Position numbers and translations under genes: made by a program. From Methanosarcina sp. 2.H.T.1A.6 (GTDB lineage Archaea > Halobacteriota > Methanosarcinia > Methanosarcinales > Methanosarcinaceae): DNA of 64,000 nt. Position 1 is the first letter of the stretch. Each line of letters starts with the position of its first letter. Location of the stretch: the NCBI RefSeq assembly GCF_000979455.1, contig NZ_JJOY01000044.1, positions 62,001 through 126,000 on the forward strand. Reading direction: 5' to 3'. Below are positions 8,793-18,366 of this stretch, in pieces. Under the pieces are notes generated by a model. The model saw only the letters and a program-made list of their open reading frames with translations, made no database searches and was not told where the DNA came from.

Positions 8793-9869
8793 ATGATTCA
8801 AGAAGCCATGTTTTACGAAAAGCTTGCCGAAAACAAAGTCCGCTGCAGCCTCTGTGCCCACCGCTGCAAAATCAACCCCGGAAAGCGGGGGATCTGCGGA
8901 GTAAGGGAAAACTGTGAGGGAACGCTCTTTTCCCTAGTTTACGGAGCAGTTGCAAGCGATTCAGTTGCACACATCGAACAAAAGCCTCTTTACCACTATT
9001 ACCCCGGCTCCGTCGCCTATTCCATCGGGACCATAGGCTGCAACTTCAGGTGCAGGCACTGCCAGAACTGGACGCTTTCCCGGGCTTCTCCGGAAGATGC
9101 TGACCTGGGGACTCTCAGCCCCTCCCAGCTTATTAACCAGGCTAAAATGGCGGGTTGCCAGTCAGTCTCCTGGACCTATAACGAGCCCACCGTCTGGTAT
9201 GAGTATACTTACGACGGGGCAAAACTTGCAAGGGAAGCAGGTATCGGGACAAGCTATGTGACAAACGGATACATTACCCCCGAAGCCCTTGAGCAGATCG
9301 CCCCTTACCTTGACGCCTTCAGCGTGGACATCAAGGCTTTTTCCGAAGAGTTCTACCATGACGTTGCCAGTGCAAAACTGACTCCTGTACTCGAAGCTAC
9401 CCTACTTGCAAAGAAACTCGGAATCCATGTGGAGGTCGTAAACCTGGTCATCCCCAACCACAACGATTCTCCTGAAGAAATCAGGGAACTTTCCCGCTGG
9501 GTTTACGAAAATCTAGGGAGGAATACCCCTCTTCACTTCAACCGCTTCCACCCTTACTACGAGATGAAGGACCTGCCTCCAACGCCAGTGGAAACGCTGG
9601 ACAGGGCACGCTCGATTGCAATTGAGGAAGGGATGCGTTTTGTGTATGTGGGCAATGTACCCGGACACCCCCATGAGAATACTTACTGTCCCGAATGCGG
9701 GACCTTGCTGATTACAAGGGGGTTTTTTGAGGTACAGGAATACAACCTCACCTCAGAGAAGGCCTGCCCGAAATGTGGGGAGAAGATTCCTATTGTGGGT
9801 GAGTATGCCGGAAACAGGAACCATATTCCGGATGTAGAAAAGGAACCATATTCAGAATATAGAAAATAG
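8793..9869 (+). CDS. amrS: AmmeMemoRadiSam system radical SAM enzyme (copy 1)
   Basis: A 358-aa radical SAM protein of the AmrS type. The cluster-binding motif is CNFRCRHC (C83, C87, C90). The N-terminus has a cysteine-rich stretch (CSLCAHRCK) and the C-terminus a zinc-ribbon pair (CPECG ... CPKCG). Such enzymes are usually linked with AMMECR1 and Memo genes, neither of which is nearby; the substrate is unknown. An ATG at 8793 gives a start matching the paralogue at the other end of the window (IKEAMFYEKL against IQEAMFYEKL), so the longer frame from 8727 is not used. The last ~20 codons lie in a tandem repeat and end differently from the paralogue. Confidence 0.85.
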   Translation: MIQEAMFYEKLAENKVRCSLCAHRCKINPGKRGICGVRENCEGTLFSLVYGAVASDSVAHIEQKPLYHYYPGSVAYSIGTIGCNFRCRHCQNWTLSRASPEDADLGTLSPSQLINQAKMAGCQSVSWTYNEPTVWYEYTYDGAKLAREAGIGTSYVTNGYITPEALEQIAPYLDAFSVDIKAFSEEFYHDVASAKLTPVLEATLLAKKLGIHVEVVNLVIPNHNDSPEEIRELSRWVYENLGRNTPLHFNRFHPYYEMKDLPPTPVETLDRARSIAIEEGMRFVYVGNVPGHPHENTYCPECGTLLITRGFFEVQEYNLTSEKACPKCGEKIPIVGEYAGNRNHIPDVEKEPYSEYRK

Positions 9870-9897
9870 GAACCATATTCCGGATACAGAAAACAGG
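9817..9897 (+). repeat. Tandem repeat, ~25-27 bp, about 3 copies
   Basis: Three diverged copies beginning AGGAACCATATTC lie head to tail. The first two encode the last residues of AmrS copy 1; the third lies beyond its stop at 9869. Expansion here has apparently created the C-terminus of the protein. Confidence 0.8.
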
Positions 9898-10033
9898 TGA
9901 GTTAAGAATATCTTTTTAAGATCAAGTTTAGTTGACTTATCCTCAAATCTATTTTTTAAAAAGATACATATAGAAGATTCCTCCAGTTAATATATGATAT
10001 AATATTACCCAATTTTACTGGAGATGAATGTGA

Positions 10034-10219
10034 GTGACCATCTGGGAATACGATGTTAAAGAGATTAGGTTCAGTGAGTGGTCAAAGACAAAAGAAGACC
10101 TTAACCACTTTGGGGTTGAAGGCTGGGAACTGATCAAGTTTTCAAACGAGATCGATGAAAATGGCATGATTACAGCTGTTTTCAAAAGACCGGTTGATTA
10201 CGTTGATGCAGCCTTCTAA
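10034..10219 (+). CDS. DUF4177-like small protein
   Basis: A 61-aa protein beginning TIWEYDV and containing LNHFGVEGWELIKFS, the core pattern of DUF4177 (a short beta-rich domain with a conserved GWEL). The start is GTG at 10034, right after an in-frame TGA; GGAG at 10020-10023 is about ten bases upstream. It has no signal peptide and no catalytic motif. The gene stands alone and is followed by a T-rich stretch at 10224-10230 that can stop transcription. Function is unknown for the family. Confidence 0.75.
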   Translation: MTIWEYDVKEIRFSEWSKTKEDLNHFGVEGWELIKFSNEIDENGMITAVFKRPVDYVDAAF

Positions 10220-10257
10220 AACTCTTTTTTTCTTCTCATCAAAAATTCTGAAGATTT

Positions 10258-10400
10258 ACTCTTTTACTCTTAGGACTTACGCACTTGAAAAACAAAATCA
10301 AGCACATAATACGTTGTGATTAGAGGTGTGTTTTATACAGTTGAAGGTTTAATGCTATTGATTCTCAATTTAACCGCGTAAGTCCTAACTCTTTTACTCT
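10258..10400. mobile_element. 117-bp MITE with 12-bp inverted ends and 13-bp target duplication
   Basis: The element spans 10271-10387. Its ends are perfect inverted repeats, TAGGACTTACGC (10271-10282) and GCGTAAGTCCTA (10376-10387). It is flanked on both sides by the 13-bp direct repeat ACTCTTTTACTCT (10258-10270 and 10388-10400). It has no coding capacity. A target duplication of this length is known from IS4-type elements, so a related transposase elsewhere in the genome may have moved it. A partial match to one end lies at 40248-40266. Confidence 0.85.
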
Positions 10401-10672
10401 TTCGTACCCATTTCCGGTTTTCCGTAAAAGCTTCAATTACCTTCTGACTCAGGTAATTGTAGTATGTTAAAAAGAATTTGATTTTCAGCATTCAGTTATT
10501 TATTTTCAGTTCTTATTTTGAGAAAACGAGAGTAAGAAAAGATATTTTTCAGGTGAGGGCCATCTTTCAATCAAACTTACTCTTATTTTACTTCTTATTC
10601 AATTTTCATCTATTATTCTTTTTTCTTCCATCTCACCGTTTTCAGCTACTTTCACGTTTCTTCACGTTAGGC
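10401..10672. other. T-rich spacer
   Basis: No credible gene. The + strand is strongly T-rich with many TTCTT and TTTT runs. An 80-codon frame here is low-complexity Phe/Leu and is not supported. Confidence 0.5.
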
Positions 10673-10930
10673 TTAAAGTTCTTCAATTACTATTTCTTCC
10701 TCAAGGCTTGCATTTTCTAGCAGGTCCTCGAGTTCGGCCATATCAGAGTCAAGTTCCTGTATCTCAGCCTGGGAAAGTCCCATTTCCGATTCTTCTGACA
10801 TCCCATTCCCTGCCTCGGCAACATTCGGGGCTGTTTCCTCCACTACAGTTGCATCGTTTCCGACGCAACCGGATCCTGCAAGCCAGACAATTAAAGCTGA
10901 CAGTACAAGCAGGTGAGCGAATTTGACCAT
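10673..10930 (-). CDS. Small acidic lipoprotein
   Basis: An 85-aa protein with a signal sequence (LLVLSALIVWLA) and a lipobox-like AGSGC, so the Cys near residue 22 is probably lipid-modified and holds the protein on the outer face of the membrane. The mature part is short and very acidic (DMAELEDLLENASLEEE) and should be helical. It is the second gene after the repeat-rich secreted protein on the same strand, 113 bp apart, and may share its transcript. No family is recognised. Confidence 0.7.
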   Translation of the reverse strand: MVKFAHLLVLSALIVWLAGSGCVGNDATVVEETAPNVAEAGNGMSEESEMGLSQAEIQELDSDMAELEDLLENASLEEEIVIEEL

Positions 10931-11043
10931 TTTCTGCCTCCTTAATTCTCCAATCTATCCTCAGAGAAGTTTTAGGTTCTGTTCCCTGAGCCAATGTCTA
11001 TTCTCCTTTCGGAGAGGCTTTGTCCCGTTTACAGGAGTGCCAT

Positions 11044-12333
11044 TTATACAGATAAATTATTATTAGTATTGTTTATACTTGTGGTATTATTAAGTTTGGT
11101 TTCGGTGCTATTTTCGACTCCAATATTGTTAACTTCTTCAAAGTTATGTTCTTTCAGTTCGTCGAAAATTACTCTGAGTATCTGATTTGCCTTATTGACA
11201 TTATTAAGAGATTCACGCAGATAGTTGTTTGCCACTTCCAGTTTTTCCCGGGTAGCGTTCTCATCTTCATAAATAGAATCTGCAGCTTCTTTTTTATCCT
11301 GAGCAGCTTTTAGATATAAATTATAACTGGTAAGCCTTGTCTCAAGATCCGCTGTTTTAACACCAGTCTCGTTCAGGCTCTCAATTTCAGTCCCGAGTTT
11401 TTTTGAGAGATTCCCGGATTTGTCAAGGAATTCCCCTATTTTATGGCTAACCGTTTGTCCTGCGCCTGCCAGGCTGGTCTTCTGCGCATTATTCCATATT
11501 CCACGCACGGACCTGACCGTAACTACAAATTCTTGCTGGCTGGAAGCAGTTGCAACTTCGGCCTTTTCAGCCTCAAGCAGTTTTATAGTTTCATCTATGG
11601 CAACGATTCGTTCTTCAATTCCATTGCCATTTGAGTGCTGCATGTTGGTTTTTACGTTTTCCAGGTGGGCTATCATATAACTAATACTTGAGTTAAGGTA
11701 GAGTCCTGTGGCATTTACAGCTTCTTCAGAATTGGGATCAAGTTTTCCTGCTCGAATTTGATTTCTTACCTTAAGGAAGTCCCCTTTTGCTTCCCGGTAT
11801 TCGTTCTTCTGTAGCTGGAGCTCTTCATGTATCTGTTTTCTTTCAAGTTTATACGCAGAAATCTTATCTTGGTTCTGTGTTCTGACTCTGTCTTGATCCT
11901 GCATATTTTCAGGATCGGAATTCTCGGCGCCGTTAGCATCCTCTATACTATCTTTTTCGTTATTTTCTGAACCTTTATTGCCATTGGCATCCACTATACT
12001 ATCTTTTTCGTTATTTTCTGAACCTGTATTGCCGTTAGCATCCTCTATACTATCTTTTTCGTTATTTTCTGGACCTGTATTGCCATTGGCGTCCTCTACA
12101 CTGTCTTTTTCGTTATTTTCTGAACCTGTATTGCCATTGGCATCCTCTACACTATATTTATCTCTATTTCCTGAATCCGTTTCTGAACCTGTAGTACTCT
12201 CGCCTGTATACTGGATCCCACTTCCATGCTCTGACAAATCCTTGGTAGCAAGTGATCCTCCAGGCAGTACACAGAATAATATTAATATAAATGTAATATA
12301 AGCCAGATATCGAACAATTCTTGATTTTTTCAT
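11044..12333 (-). CDS. Secreted protein with five 17-aa Asn/Glu-rich repeats and coiled-coil region
   Basis: A 429-aa exported protein. Residues 1-30 are a signal peptide (YLAYITFILILFCVLPGG). Residues about 60-145 contain five copies of a 17-residue unit of the form DANGNTGSENNEKDSIE, very acidic and Asn-rich. The rest is helical and charged with likely coiled coils (about 155-260 and 320-410), ending in an Asn/Thr-rich tail. Several N-x-S/T sites could carry glycans. It faces the membrane-anchored regulator gene at 12549 across a 215-bp divergent spacer and precedes a small lipoprotein gene. It looks like a cell-surface protein. I do not recognise a family. Confidence 0.75.
   Translation of the reverse strand: MKKSRIVRYLAYITFILILFCVLPGGSLATKDLSEHGSGIQYTGESTTGSETDSGNRDKYSVEDANGNTGSENNEKDSVEDANGNTGPENNEKDSIEDANGNTGSENNEKDSIVDANGNKGSENNEKDSIEDANGAENSDPENMQDQDRVRTQNQDKISAYKLERKQIHEELQLQKNEYREAKGDFLKVRNQIRAGKLDPNSEEAVNATGLYLNSSISYMIAHLENVKTNMQHSNGNGIEERIVAIDETIKLLEAEKAEVATASSQQEFVVTVRSVRGIWNNAQKTSLAGAGQTVSHKIGEFLDKSGNLSKKLGTEIESLNETGVKTADLETRLTSYNLYLKAAQDKKEAADSIYEDENATREKLEVANNYLRESLNNVNKANQILRVIFDELKEHNFEEVNNIGVENSTETKLNNTTSINNTNNNLSV
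11930..12155 (-). repeat. 51-bp coding tandem repeat, about 4-5 copies
   Basis: Units of 51 bp, each containing CTATCTTTTTCGTTATTTTC on the + strand with slight variation, repeat head to tail and encode the 17-aa repeats of the secreted protein. Variation is mostly single bases, so the duplications look fairly recent. Confidence 0.85.
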
Positions 12334-12548
12334 CTGACTGCCTCCTTTGGCAAGTTAAGATACTGTCATATTAGGATAGGGAGATATAAGCATACTTTTC
12401 GGAATAAGACTGATTAATAACCATATATAGGCTTCCAAGCTTGATAGGATCTTTATTTTCTTGATAAAACTTTAATTTGCCTTCAGTACGTTTTAACTTC
12501 TTACAAGGAAAAGTAAAAGATTTATGCTAAAAACCCATTTAAAGCTTC

Positions 12549-13688
12549 GTGAATTTTAGAAAGCTCTGCAAAATCGCTTGCGTATTCATTTTCCTAATGT
12601 GTTTTCAGGGGAACGCACTTGCGGCGACTATTCACGGGACCGTGTATGAGTGGTACAGCTTCAAACCCCTCGAAAACTCAATAGTTGAGATCAACTCTAC
12701 TCCGGAGCAGTCCTTTGTTGCAACGGATGCTGAATACTCTTTTAACCTTACTCCAGGAACCTACTTGATAACAGCCAATTATTTTGAAGAGGATACTATA
12801 GTTTATACAACTGAAGAAGAAGTTATAGTTTCCGACGAAGGGGAATTCGTTCATGATCTTCTACTTTTCCCTACTTATCAGGAAGATCTTCTTGACCAGG
12901 GGGACTTCGAAAATGTTGACCTGGATTTTGAGGAGGCAGAGCCCCAATCTCCGGCAAGTTCGCAAAATAAGGTTAGCTCACAAAATATGGTTTTAACTTT
13001 TGCTTTACTTGCAATCTGTATCCTGCTATTGGCTGGTTATTTCGTGAAAAAGGAAAAAAGAAACCCTCCTGAAAAGACAGCAGGCTCCCTGGGGAAAATG
13101 GGACATCTAAATGCATCAGGACTAAATGCATCAGAACTAAATGCATCAGAACTAAATGCATCAGAACTAAATGCATCAGAACCTGAAAATTTAACAATAA
13201 AGGTAGAGACCTCGGAACATGCAAAACCCAATAAAACAGGTTCTATTGAAGTTTCAGAAACCGACCATGAGCTTCCCGCATCTCTTAAAGTTGAAGAATG
13301 GACTGGAAACATATCTGAGACAGAGATGCCTGTGCAGCAAACTGTAAAGCTGGCAGAAGATTCAAAGGTATCTATTAATCCCTCGGAAGAGGAATTTGAT
13401 TCATTTAGTCCCGGTGTGGAAATCCCTGAAGCAACTCTCCCTGATGATCTGAAAGAGATTATGAGTCTGATTCGAGCTAATGGAAACCGAATTACTCAGA
13501 GAGAACTTCGTAAAAAGTCTCCGTATTCGGAATCCAAAGTAAGCCTTATGCTTTCGGATCTTGAAGAACGCGGATTGGTTGAAAAGTTCAAAAGGGGTAG
13601 AGGAAACATTATCCGAATTCCTGATGGAGAGATTATCAAGCAGGGATCCCAGAGCAAGAAGGAGTCAGGAGGAAACGGTACTTTATAA
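12549..13688 (+). CDS. Membrane-anchored winged-helix regulator with exported sensor domain
   Basis: A 379-aa one-component membrane regulator. A signal peptide (about 1-25) leads to a beta-rich ectodomain (about 26-110) that looks like a carboxypeptidase-regulatory/PEGA fold (IHGTVYEWYSFKPLENSIVEI). A transmembrane helix lies at about 148-165, followed by KKEKR on the cytoplasmic side. A linker carries five LNASE repeats, and the C-terminus (about 305-365) is a winged helix (NRITQRELRKKSPYSESKVS). Such proteins let archaea sense surface signals and act on DNA. The GTG at 12549 has no Shine-Dalgarno; a TATA-like TTTATGCT at 12520-12527 would make the transcript nearly leaderless. The divergent secreted-protein gene is an obvious candidate target. 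Confidence 0.75.
   Translation: MNFRKLCKIACVFIFLMCFQGNALAATIHGTVYEWYSFKPLENSIVEINSTPEQSFVATDAEYSFNLTPGTYLITANYFEEDTIVYTTEEEVIVSDEGEFVHDLLLFPTYQEDLLDQGDFENVDLDFEEAEPQSPASSQNKVSSQNMVLTFALLAICILLLAGYFVKKEKRNPPEKTAGSLGKMGHLNASGLNASELNASELNASELNASEPENLTIKVETSEHAKPNKTGSIEVSETDHELPASLKVEEWTGNISETEMPVQQTVKLAEDSKVSINPSEEEFDSFSPGVEIPEATLPDDLKEIMSLIRANGNRITQRELRKKSPYSESKVSLMLSDLEERGLVEKFKRGRGNIIRIPDGEIIKQGSQSKKESGGNGTL
13107..13181 (+). repeat. 15-bp coding tandem repeat x5 (LNASE)
   Basis: Five head-to-tail copies of CTAAATGCATCAGAA, the first differing in the next-to-last base, encode Leu-Asn-Ala-Ser-Glu/Gly in the cytoplasmic linker of the regulator. The near-perfect copies point to recent slippage. 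Confidence 0.9.
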
Positions 13689-14305
13689 GTAAATGACTCT
13701 TTTCGTCACATCTTTTGAAAAACCATCAATAGCAAACCCCGTAAATAGCAAACTATATAACTGAATTCATCTACTAAGCAGCAGGAAATATTAATAAAAG
13801 TTTGAAAGATCTGGCACATGATATTCCTTGATACCCTTTTTGCTTATTTATACATGATTACCTTCTACATTCAATGGAATGCCATTGAATGTAAACTGTA
13901 TTATCATGGTAAAAATCAGGGCAAATATCTCTCAAAGATAAGGCTGACGGAAATTTAGTGTCAGGATAAATATCTTAAGGATCAGAATGCAGAATTACGG
14001 AATGTCAGAATAAAGAATTACAGAATAGAAGTAACGAATTATAAAATCATAACACATGAATTAAATTCATAATATAGGATTCACCAGCAGACAGGTTAGT
14101 AACAAGTTATGAAATCAGCTTTAAACAGTATAAATTGAGCCGATGTCCATATGCTGATATATTAGTATAACCTTGACAGTGAGCTGACTGAATTAGATTA
14201 CTGGATATTAAATTTAATACATTTATTAAATTGATATATTTATTTATTTGATATATTATTACTTAGACTTCATATCTAATTATTATAAATTGCATGAGGG
14301 ACAGT
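13689..14305. other. Intergenic region with 12-bp hairpin and hom promoter
   Basis: No gene. A perfect inverted repeat lies at 13866-13893 (TACATTCAATGG, loop AATG, CCATTGAATGTA). It is not followed by T-rich DNA, so it is a binding site or RNA hairpin rather than an obvious terminator. From 14200 the DNA is very AT-rich, with GATATATTATT at 14249-14259 as the likely TATA box for the downstream ACT-hom genes. Confidence 0.55.
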
Positions 14306-14809
14306 ATGCGAGTTTCCATGGACATTGAATTAAAAGATGTGCCCGGGCAGATGCTTTTAGCCCTCCAGCCTCTTTCGGAATTTAAGGCTAACCTGATAAC
14401 TGTTTTACACCACCACCAGAAGCGGACCCCCAGAAAAACAGTTCCTGTACAGCTTGTACTTGAGATAAAGCCTGAGAACATCGGAGCAATAAAAGCAAAG
14501 CTTGAGGAAAACGGGATAAAAGTCGTAAGGGTTGGAGAACACCGTTTCAGAGAGAGCATAAATGTGGTCCTTATAGGGCACGTGGTCCATACAGGGATCC
14601 AGGATACGATTGATGAGATTGACAAGACAGGGTTTGCGGAGGTAGTTGACATCTCGCTATCCATGCCGGGTATTAATCTGCTTTCTTCAGCTCTGATCAG
14701 AATCGATGCTGTGGGTAAAGAGGATCTGCAAAAGGCGCTTGATATCCTTAAAAAAGTCTCGGTAAAAAAAGACCTGCTTATGGTTCTTCCAATAGACATC
14801 CATGCCTGA
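14306..14809 (+). CDS. ACT-domain regulatory protein next to homoserine dehydrogenase
   Basis: A 167-aa protein with an N-terminal ACT-like domain ([20 protein letters not shown]) and a second ferredoxin-like half ([20 protein letters not shown]). ACT domains bind amino acids and control biosynthetic enzymes. The gene ends 23 bp before homoserine dehydrogenase on the same strand, so it probably senses Thr, Met or Ile and regulates that step in trans. I prefer ATG 14306 over ATG 14294 because GAGGG (14296-14300) then stands five bases upstream as the ribosome-binding site. Confidence 0.8.
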   Translation: MRVSMDIELKDVPGQMLLALQPLSEFKANLITVLHHHQKRTPRKTVPVQLVLEIKPENIGAIKAKLEENGIKVVRVGEHRFRESINVVLIGHVVHTGIQDTIDEIDKTGFAEVVDISLSMPGINLLSSALIRIDAVGKEDLQKALDILKKVSVKKDLLMVLPIDIHA

Positions 14810-14832
14810 AAAAACATAGGAGATTTGAAAAC

Positions 14833-15831
14833 ATGAAAACAGTGCGCTGCTCTATTCTGGGATTTGGTGCAATTGGACAGGGTGTAGCCGAGGTACTCCT
14901 TATGAAAAAAGAGTATCTGGAAAGTATCGGGCTGGAAGTTCTGGTGGTTGCGGTTGTGGATTCTAAAGGGGCTACTGTTAACCCCGAAGGAGTGGATCTG
15001 GCCGACTGCCTTGCCCGCAAGAGGACAGGGGGCACGGTTGCCATAGATAAGCTCACAGGTGTTGAGGTTATAAGGTCCGTAGACCATGAGCTGGTAATCG
15101 AAACCACTCCTACAAATATTGTCACTGGAGGAGCAGGTCTTCAGAACATGATTGCAGCTTTCGAGACCGGCAAAGATGTTATTACCTCCAATAAAGGACC
15201 TCTTACCCTGAAGTACAGAGAACTGATGGAAGCTGCGAAAGCAGCCGGATCAAACTTCAGGTTCGAAGCTACAGTCGGCGGCTCCATGCCCATTATTAAC
15301 CTGGCAAATGAAGTCCTTGCTGGAAATAAACTCCGAAGCATCAAAGGAATTCTTAACGGGACCTGTAACTATATCCTCACCAGAATGCTCGAGGAAAGGG
15401 CAAGTTATAAAGATATTCTTGCCGAGTCCATGGAACTCGGAATTGCCGAAACCGATCCGACATATGACGTTGAAGGAATTGATACGGCCTGCAAACTGGT
15501 AATTCTTGCCAATTCAATTTTCGGGCTTGATGCGACATACAGGGACGTTGAAGTTACAGGAATCACGAAGATCACGCCTGAGGCCCTGGAAATGGCTTAT
15601 GAAAGAGGGCATGTGATAAAGCTTATAGGAGAGGTCAGCAGGGAAAGAATACATGTTGCTCCCAGGCTTGTGCCTATCAACCATCCACTCGCTGTAAAAG
15701 GCACCCTTAATGTGGCTTCTATAGACACTGAGCTTGCAGGAGAAATTACGGTTACAGGCAAAGGCGCAGGTCCGATCGAAACAGCAAGCGCAGTTCTCAG
15801 TGACCTGGTTGCAATTTACGGAAATCGATAA
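14833..15831 (+). CDS. hom: Homoserine dehydrogenase
   Basis: A 332-aa NAD(P)-dependent homoserine dehydrogenase, which reduces aspartate semialdehyde to homoserine for threonine, methionine and isoleucine synthesis. The Rossmann motif is [13 protein letters not shown] (about residues 10-22). The catalytic region shows [23 protein letters not shown] and [13 protein letters not shown], then [20 protein letters not shown], all standard for the family. Unlike many bacterial forms it lacks a C-terminal ACT domain, which fits a separate ACT protein being encoded just upstream. The TAGGAG before ATG 14833 is the ribosome-binding site. Confidence 0.95.
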   Translation: MKTVRCSILGFGAIGQGVAEVLLMKKEYLESIGLEVLVVAVVDSKGATVNPEGVDLADCLARKRTGGTVAIDKLTGVEVIRSVDHELVIETTPTNIVTGGAGLQNMIAAFETGKDVITSNKGPLTLKYRELMEAAKAAGSNFRFEATVGGSMPIINLANEVLAGNKLRSIKGILNGTCNYILTRMLEERASYKDILAESMELGIAETDPTYDVEGIDTACKLVILANSIFGLDATYRDVEVTGITKITPEALEMAYERGHVIKLIGEVSRERIHVAPRLVPINHPLAVKGTLNVASIDTELAGEITVTGKGAGPIETASAVLSDLVAIYGNR

Positions 15832-15899
15832 GTACTGGAAATATCGGCCTTCAGAGACCAGAATCTGAAAAAACATAAAACGAAAAAGCTGCGTGGACC

Positions 15900-17606
15900 A
15901 TGACAAGCTTCAGGGAATTTGCAGAAACCTGCCAGACGATTGAAAAAATATCGAGCACTATAGAAACTACAAATAAGGTTGCTGACCTTCTCAAAAAGGT
16001 TGACGTCGAAGAGTTGCCTCTTGCAACTCACTTTATTATGAGTGAGGTTTTTCCTGCCTGGAGTGGGGAGCAGCTCGGGATTGGCACAAGCCTGCTTTAT
16101 GTTTCCCTTTCCAAAGCCTCAGGCATGTCTGTACAAAGTATAGAATCTCTTATCCGGACCACTGGAGACATCGGGGATACCGCACTTCTCATCCTTAAAG
16201 AAAAACGAAAGAATCAGGTTACATTTTCTTCGTTTCTTGAAGAGCAGCCAGAGCTTTCAATAACTGAGGTTTACCAGCGTTTCAAAACCGCATCAGAAGC
16301 TTCCGGCAAAGGTTCACAGGACGTTAAGGTCAGAAACCTTCAGTTTCTATTTACTTCATCAACCCCGAGGGAAGCAAAATACATCTCCAGGCTTGCACTT
16401 GAGGAACTCCGCATAGGAGTAGGGGAAGGAGTTGTAAGGGATGCCATTGCAAAAGCCTTTTCCGTCCCTGCAGATGTAGCAGAACATGCCTTTATGGTCA
16501 CAAACGACCTCGGGATAGTGGCTGCAACTGCCAAGAAAGGTGGGATAGAAGCCCTCGAAAGTCTCGGGATTGAGATTAACCGTCCCATAAAGATGATGCT
16601 TTCGCAGATCAGCCCTGATATAGATGCAGATATCAGGGATATGAAGGAAGCTGCAATTGAGTGGAAATTCGACGGGGCAAGAGTCCAGATCCACAAGAGT
16701 GGTAATTCGGTTACTCTTTTTTCCCGAAAGCTTGAAAACGTCACAAATTCCCTCCCTGACCTTGTCGAAATAGTCCGGAAACATGTAAAGGCTGAATCCG
16801 CAATCCTTGATGGGGAAGCCGTTGCGGTAGACGAAAATGGGAGGCCTAAAGCCTTTCAGGAGATCCTTAAGCGTTTCCGACGCAAGTACGATGTTGAAGA
16901 AAAAATGCTCGGAATTCCTATCCAGCTCAACCTCTTTGACATCATGTACCTGAACGGCAGAACCCTGATTGATCTCCCTCTTGTTGAGCGGCGAAAAGCG
17001 CTTGAATCCTGCGTGGAGAGCTCCGTTGAGGACTCAAAATCCATCTGCGTGGACGAGCAGGTGATAACCGGAGACCTCGAGGTTGTGGAAAAGATCTACA
17101 GGGAAGCCTTAAGAGCCGGGCACGAAGGCGTCATGGTCAAAAATCCGAACTCATTATATTCCCCCGGCAAGCGCGGTAAAAACTGGCTGAAGAAAAAACC
17201 CCTTATGGAAACCCTTGACCTTGTGATCGTGGGGGCAGAATGGGGTTTTGGGCGCAGGGCAAACCTGATAGGCTCGTATTCAGTTGCCTGCTACGATCCC
17301 GAGACTTTACGCTTCCTGCAGGTCGGCAAGGTGGGTACGGGTCTTACCGATGAGCAGCTCAAAGAACTTACAGAGATGCTCTCAGGGCTAATGGAAAGCG
17401 GAGAAGCCGGAGGGGTATTTGCCATAAGGCCAAAGGTTGTTCTGGAAATCGCCTTTGAGGAAATCCAGAAAAGCCCCAACTACGACTCGGGCTTTGCACT
17501 TCGTTTTCCCCGCTTCATCCGTATCCGGGATGATAAAGACCCCGAAGAAGCAGATACAATCCAGCGGATCGGGCGCGTCTACAGCCAGCAGCTGAAAAGG
17601 CTCTGA
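15900..17606 (+). CDS. lig: ATP-dependent DNA ligase
   Basis: A 568-aa archaeal ATP-dependent DNA ligase that seals nicks during replication and repair. An N-terminal DNA-binding domain (about 1-210) precedes the adenylation domain. The adenylated lysine is K256 in motif [14 protein letters not shown]. Later nucleotidyltransferase motifs include [24 protein letters not shown] and [11 protein letters not shown], and a C-terminal OB-fold follows ([13 protein letters not shown] to the end). Length is normal for archaea. The gene begins 69 bp after hom and may be read in the same transcript; it is convergent with engB. Confidence 0.95.
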   Translation: MTSFREFAETCQTIEKISSTIETTNKVADLLKKVDVEELPLATHFIMSEVFPAWSGEQLGIGTSLLYVSLSKASGMSVQSIESLIRTTGDIGDTALLILKEKRKNQVTFSSFLEEQPELSITEVYQRFKTASEASGKGSQDVKVRNLQFLFTSSTPREAKYISRLALEELRIGVGEGVVRDAIAKAFSVPADVAEHAFMVTNDLGIVAATAKKGGIEALESLGIEINRPIKMMLSQISPDIDADIRDMKEAAIEWKFDGARVQIHKSGNSVTLFSRKLENVTNSLPDLVEIVRKHVKAESAILDGEAVAVDENGRPKAFQEILKRFRRKYDVEEKMLGIPIQLNLFDIMYLNGRTLIDLPLVERRKALESCVESSVEDSKSICVDEQVITGDLEVVEKIYREALRAGHEGVMVKNPNSLYSPGKRGKNWLKKKPLMETLDLVIVGAEWGFGRRANLIGSYSVACYDPETLRFLQVGKVGTGLTDEQLKELTEMLSGLMESGEAGGVFAIRPKVVLEIAFEEIQKSPNYDSGFALRFPRFIRIRDDKDPEEADTIQRIGRVYSQQLKRL

Positions 17607-17735
17607 AAGGCTTATCTCCACTATATTTTGAAAGATTAGTTAGAGTAAGCAAAATAATTGAGTAAAAACAGAACGGGTAAAACAGAACTGTTTAAAATAT
17701 ACTGTTAAAAATAATGTGGCCTGTTTAAGGATGGA

Positions 17736-18365
17736 TCAAACATACTTGAACAGGTCGTCCCTTTTCATTTCGTGCAGCCTATCCCGGAGAAGTCCCTTTA
17801 AGGCTTTCAAATCTCCTTTTTTAGCACTTATAGGAGCGATGATATGCTTCCAGTTCTGCCATGGAGGCTCAAGTCCGAGACGAATTGAAACCTCGTCAAG
17901 GAGATAGTCATATTCGTCTGCTTTTACTTTGTCCATCTTGTTTGTAGCAACGATTGTGTCAATCCCGATTTCCCTCATGAAATCAAACATTTCAACGTCG
18001 ATAGGAATCTGGTTCCTTGAATCCCAGCGGTCGACTACTTCCGGGAAAGCCGGGCCGTCTATTACAAGGACCCCGAGTTTGATCCTTTCAGCATTCTTTT
18101 CGATATAGCGTACTGTCTGGTCTTTTACAATATCCTGTTTCCGGTCTTTCACTCCGCTCATGAAGCCGAAGCCCGGCATATCCGTGATAAGAAGGTCTGA
18201 TGCCTGGGCGTGTATGGGACGCAGGGTAACGCCTGGACGTCTCCCAACCCTTACTTTTGCTCCGAAGATCTCCCTGAGAAGGGAGGACTTGCCCACATTT
18301 GAGCGCCCTACAAAGATAATCTCAATATTTACGCCGTTTTCAGCTGCAGTCTTGCTGGTTTCCAT
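17736..18365 (-). CDS. engB: EngB/YihA-family GTP-binding protein
   Basis: A 209-aa TRAFAC GTPase of the EngB family, whose bacterial members act in ribosome large-subunit assembly. G1 is FVGRSNVGKSSLL (about residue 20), G3 is ITDMPGFG, and G4 is TNKMDK. The length fits the family. It begins 1 bp past the stop of the DHH phosphoesterase gene on the same strand, so the two are almost certainly cotranscribed. It is convergent with the DNA ligase gene. The role in archaea is inferred from the family. Confidence 0.9.
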   Translation of the reverse strand: METSKTAAENGVNIEIIFVGRSNVGKSSLLREIFGAKVRVGRRPGVTLRPIHAQASDLLITDMPGFGFMSGVKDRKQDIVKDQTVRYIEKNAERIKLGVLVIDGPAFPEVVDRWDSRNQIPIDVEMFDFMREIGIDTIVATNKMDKVKADEYDYLLDEVSIRLGLEPPWQNWKHIIAPISAKKGDLKALKGLLRDRLHEMKRDDLFKYV

Positions 18366-18366
18366 T

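Noticed and set aside
10478-10720. 80-codon Phe/Leu-rich + strand frame
   Set aside because: It arises from T-rich spacer DNA and runs into the lipoprotein gene on the other strand.
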